DNA from: Microbacterium sp. Clip185
GTDB lineage: Bacteria > Actinomycetota > Actinomycetes > Actinomycetales > Microbacteriaceae
Reading direction: 5' to 3'
Assembly: GCF_028743715.1 (NCBI RefSeq)
Contig: NZ_CP117996.1
Location: 2,294,001-2,358,000 of the forward strand
Length of the DNA: 64,000 nt
Each line of letters begins with the position of its first letter. Within the stretch, counting starts at the first letter, position 1. Shown here piece by piece: positions 61,447 to 64,000 of the stretch. The notes under the pieces were generated by a model. The model made no database searches, had not been told where the DNA came from, and worked only from the letters and a program-made list of their open reading frames with translations. The translations under genes and the position numbers were made by a program.

Positions 61447-62394
61447 ATGACAGCCACCGCCGCGGGACCCACCCGCCCCGCTGCCAAACGGCGACCCGGA
61501 GACATCTGGTTCTCCGGCTCCGCTCTGGCCGCCGGCAGCATGATCCTGGTGACGCTCGCCGCCGTGGCGATCTTCCTCATCATCCAGTCGATCCCCGCTC
61601 TCGGGGCGGACGCCTCCCAGGCTTCCCTCCTCTCCTCCAACTTCTGGGCCTACGTCGCGCCGCTGCTGTTCGGCACGGTCTGGGCCGCCTTCCTCGCCCT
61701 GCTGATGGCCGTTCCGCTGTCGCTGGGCGTCGCCCTCTTCATCACCCACTACGCACCGCGCCGCCTCGCGCAAGGTCTCGGCTACATCGTCGACCTGCTG
61801 GCCGCGGTCCCCTCCGTCGTGTTCGGCCTCTGGGGCATCCTCGTGCTCGCGCCCGCGGTGCAGCCGGTCTACTCATGGCTCAGCGACAACGCCGGGTGGT
61901 TCCCGCTCTTCTCCGGCGACGTGTCGGCTACGGGCCGCACGATCTTCACGGCCGGCATCGTGCTCGCCGTCATGGTGGTCCCGATCATCACGGCGATCTG
62001 CCGCGAGGTGTTCCTGCAGACGCCCAAGCTGCACGAGGAAGCCGCTCTCGCCCTCGGCGCGACCCGCTGGGAGATGATCCGGATGGCCGTGCTGCCCTTC
62101 GGTCGCTCCGGCATCGTGTCGGGCGCCATGCTCGGCCTCGGCCGCGCTCTCGGCGAGACCATGGCCGTCGCCATGGTGCTCTCGACCACGGGCGCCGTCA
62201 CCTGGCAGCTGTTCACCTCTCAGAACCCCTCGACGATCGCCGCGAACATCGCGCTGACCTTCCCCGAGGCCTACGGCACGAACATCAACGTGCTGATCGC
62301 GACCGGCCTCATCCTCTTCATCGTGACCTTCGTGGTCAACGCCATCGCGCGCTGGATCGTCAGCCGCCGCAAGGAATTCTCGGGGGCGAACTGA
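61447..62394 (+). CDS. pstC: Phosphate ABC transporter permease PstC
   Basis: This 315-residue protein has six transmembrane helices. The cytoplasmic EAA loop reads EEAALALGATRWEMIRMAVLPFGRSGI. It forms the membrane channel with PstA. The ATG lies behind a GAGAAAG site. Confidence 0.95.
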   Translation: MTATAAGPTRPAAKRRPGDIWFSGSALAAGSMILVTLAAVAIFLIIQSIPALGADASQASLLSSNFWAYVAPLLFGTVWAAFLALLMAVPLSLGVALFITHYAPRRLAQGLGYIVDLLAAVPSVVFGLWGILVLAPAVQPVYSWLSDNAGWFPLFSGDVSATGRTIFTAGIVLAVMVVPIITAICREVFLQTPKLHEEAALALGATRWEMIRMAVLPFGRSGIVSGAMLGLGRALGETMAVAMVLSTTGAVTWQLFTSQNPSTIAANIALTFPEAYGTNINVLIATGLILFIVTFVVNAIARWIVSRRKEFSGAN

Positions 62395-62395
62395 C

Positions 62396-63487
62396 ATGAC
62401 GATCACCGAATCCGCAGCTCCCGCGCGCACCGCATCCGGTGCTCAGCTGCGCGCCGGCCGCCTGGCGGGATGGTTCCCCTGGGTGCTGCTGGGCGCATCT
62501 CTCGGCGCGATGTTCGCCGTCTTCGCCATCCTCGGCACCGCGACCGGTGAAGGTGTGAATGTCGCGGGCTGGCTCGTCTCGTCCGCGCTGATCTACCTCG
62601 CGCTGATCACGGTCATCTCCACGATCGTCGAGGGCAGCCGCAAGGCCGTCGACCGCCTCGTCACCGGCGTCGTCACGAGCGCGTTCCTCATCGCGATGGT
62701 GCCGCTGGTCTCGGTCGCCTTCACCGTCATCGCCAACGGCGTGGCGCGCTTCGATGCGACGTTCTTCTCCTCATCGATGCGCAACGTCGTCGGCGAGGGC
62801 GGCGGCGTCGTGCACGCCGTCTGGGGAACGGTGCTGATCACGCTCGCCGCGGCGATCATCTCGATCCCGATCGGGCTGCTCACCTCGATCTACCTCGTCG
62901 AGTACGGTCGCGGCCGACTCGCCCAGGCCATCACCTTCCTCGTCGACGTCATGACCGGCATCCCCTCGATCGTCGCCGGCCTGTTCGCCTACGCCCTGTT
63001 CGCACTGTTCTTCGGGCCCGGCATCCGGATGGGCATCATGGGCGCCGTCGCGCTGGCTGTGCTGATGATCCCGGTCGTCGTGCGCTCGAGCGAGGAGATG
63101 CTGCGGCTCGTGCCGAACGAGCTGCGCGAGGCGTCGTACGCGCTGGGCGTGCCGAAGTGGCTCACGATCGTGAAGGTCGTGCTGCCGACCGCGATCGCGG
63201 GTATCACGACGGGTGTCATGCTCTCGATCTCGCGCGTCATCGGTGAGACCGCGCCGCTGCTGATCACGGCCGGCTTCACGGACTCGCTCAACTACAACCT
63301 CTTCGACGGCCGCATGCAGACGCTGCCGGTCTTCGTCTACACGCAGTACGCGAACCAGGGCATCCCACCCGAGGCGTACTGGGATCGGGCCTGGGCGGCC
63401 GCTCTCACCCTGATCCTCATCGTCATGCTCCTCAACCTCGTCGCCCGGATCGTCGCGAAGGTCTTCGCGCCGAAGACCGGCCGCTGA
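62396..63487 (+). CDS. pstA: Phosphate ABC transporter permease PstA
   Basis: This 363-residue protein begins one base after the pstC stop. About 60 extra N-terminal residues include an additional hydrophobic helix pair. The EAA loop is ELREASYALGVPKWLTIVKVVLP. It partners PstC. Confidence 0.95.
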   Translation: MTITESAAPARTASGAQLRAGRLAGWFPWVLLGASLGAMFAVFAILGTATGEGVNVAGWLVSSALIYLALITVISTIVEGSRKAVDRLVTGVVTSAFLIAMVPLVSVAFTVIANGVARFDATFFSSSMRNVVGEGGGVVHAVWGTVLITLAAAIISIPIGLLTSIYLVEYGRGRLAQAITFLVDVMTGIPSIVAGLFAYALFALFFGPGIRMGIMGAVALAVLMIPVVVRSSEEMLRLVPNELREASYALGVPKWLTIVKVVLPTAIAGITTGVMLSISRVIGETAPLLITAGFTDSLNYNLFDGRMQTLPVFVYTQYANQGIPPEAYWDRAWAAALTLILIVMLLNLVARIVAKVFAPKTGR

Positions 63488-63511
63488 CCTCCCGAGAGAA
63501 AGAACCCCTTC

Positions 63512-64000
<489 letters not shown>

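Overview
The window reads as a stretch of chromosome from a high-GC actinobacterium, most likely Microbacterium or a close relative in the Microbacteriaceae. This is an inference from very high GC, frequent GTG/TTG starts, many leaderless promoters (TANNNT about 6-8 bases before the start codon), a DtxR-type iron regulator, CarD, SenX3/RegX3, GlnR-like and XPB-type genes, and a DUF7882-type small protein. Nearly all of it is tightly packed coding sequence. I see no insertion sequence, prophage, CRISPR array or rRNA. The first gene (poxB-like) and the last (pstB) run off the ends.

Layout. 1-4.6 kb: truncated pyruvate oxidase, a TetR regulator divergent from a three-gene secreted/membrane set (DUF6230, DUF6114, Pro-rich secreted protein), and a cysteine-free IscA-like protein. 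4.6-10.3 kb: an SOS mutagenesis operon (imuA-like, imuB, dnaE2) behind a LexA-type palindrome. 10.3-17.5 kb: isochorismatase-like hydrolase and EamA exporter divergent from a MarR regulator, HNH endonuclease, M23 peptidase, DtxR/IdeR, serC, DUF3027 and a cold-shock-domain protein. 17.5-24.2 kb: a helicase-associated protein with XPB helicase, a two-component system, and a lone WXG100 protein. 24.2-31.7 kb: groEL with two HrcA-type operators, cspA, LytR_C and DUF3263 genes, DUF2332, msrB, nitroreductase, a transporter, a MarR regulator and two small proteins. 31.7-36.3 kb: tRNA-Thr with two tandem copies of its 3' half, a cysteine-poor DsbA-like protein, an MsmK/UgpC-type ATPase, a DUF4032 protein and an NAD(P)-binding protein. 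36.3-41.8 kb: rlmB, cysS, ispDF and carD, interrupted by an oppositely oriented EamA/GNAT pair.

42-64 kb is dominated by phosphate biology: regX3-senX3, phoU, a GlnR-like regulator, ppk, a NUDIX/histidine-phosphatase fusion, and pstSCAB. Candidate PHO boxes (11-base direct repeats beginning GTTCAC or TGTCAC) lie before pstS and ppk, with weaker ones before phoU and the synthetase.

The most interesting unit sits inside this phosphate neighbourhood, between ppk and pstS. A 1310-residue single-module A-T-membrane synthetase of the polylysine-synthetase (Pls) type overlaps an M1 metallopeptidase by four bases. The peptidase in turn overlaps a short phosphopantetheinyl transferase tail to tail. 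I read this as a candidate poly-amino-acid system with carrier activation, synthesis and hydrolysis encoded together. A GTTCACC half-site 22-28 bases before the synthetase start suggests possible coupling to phosphate starvation.
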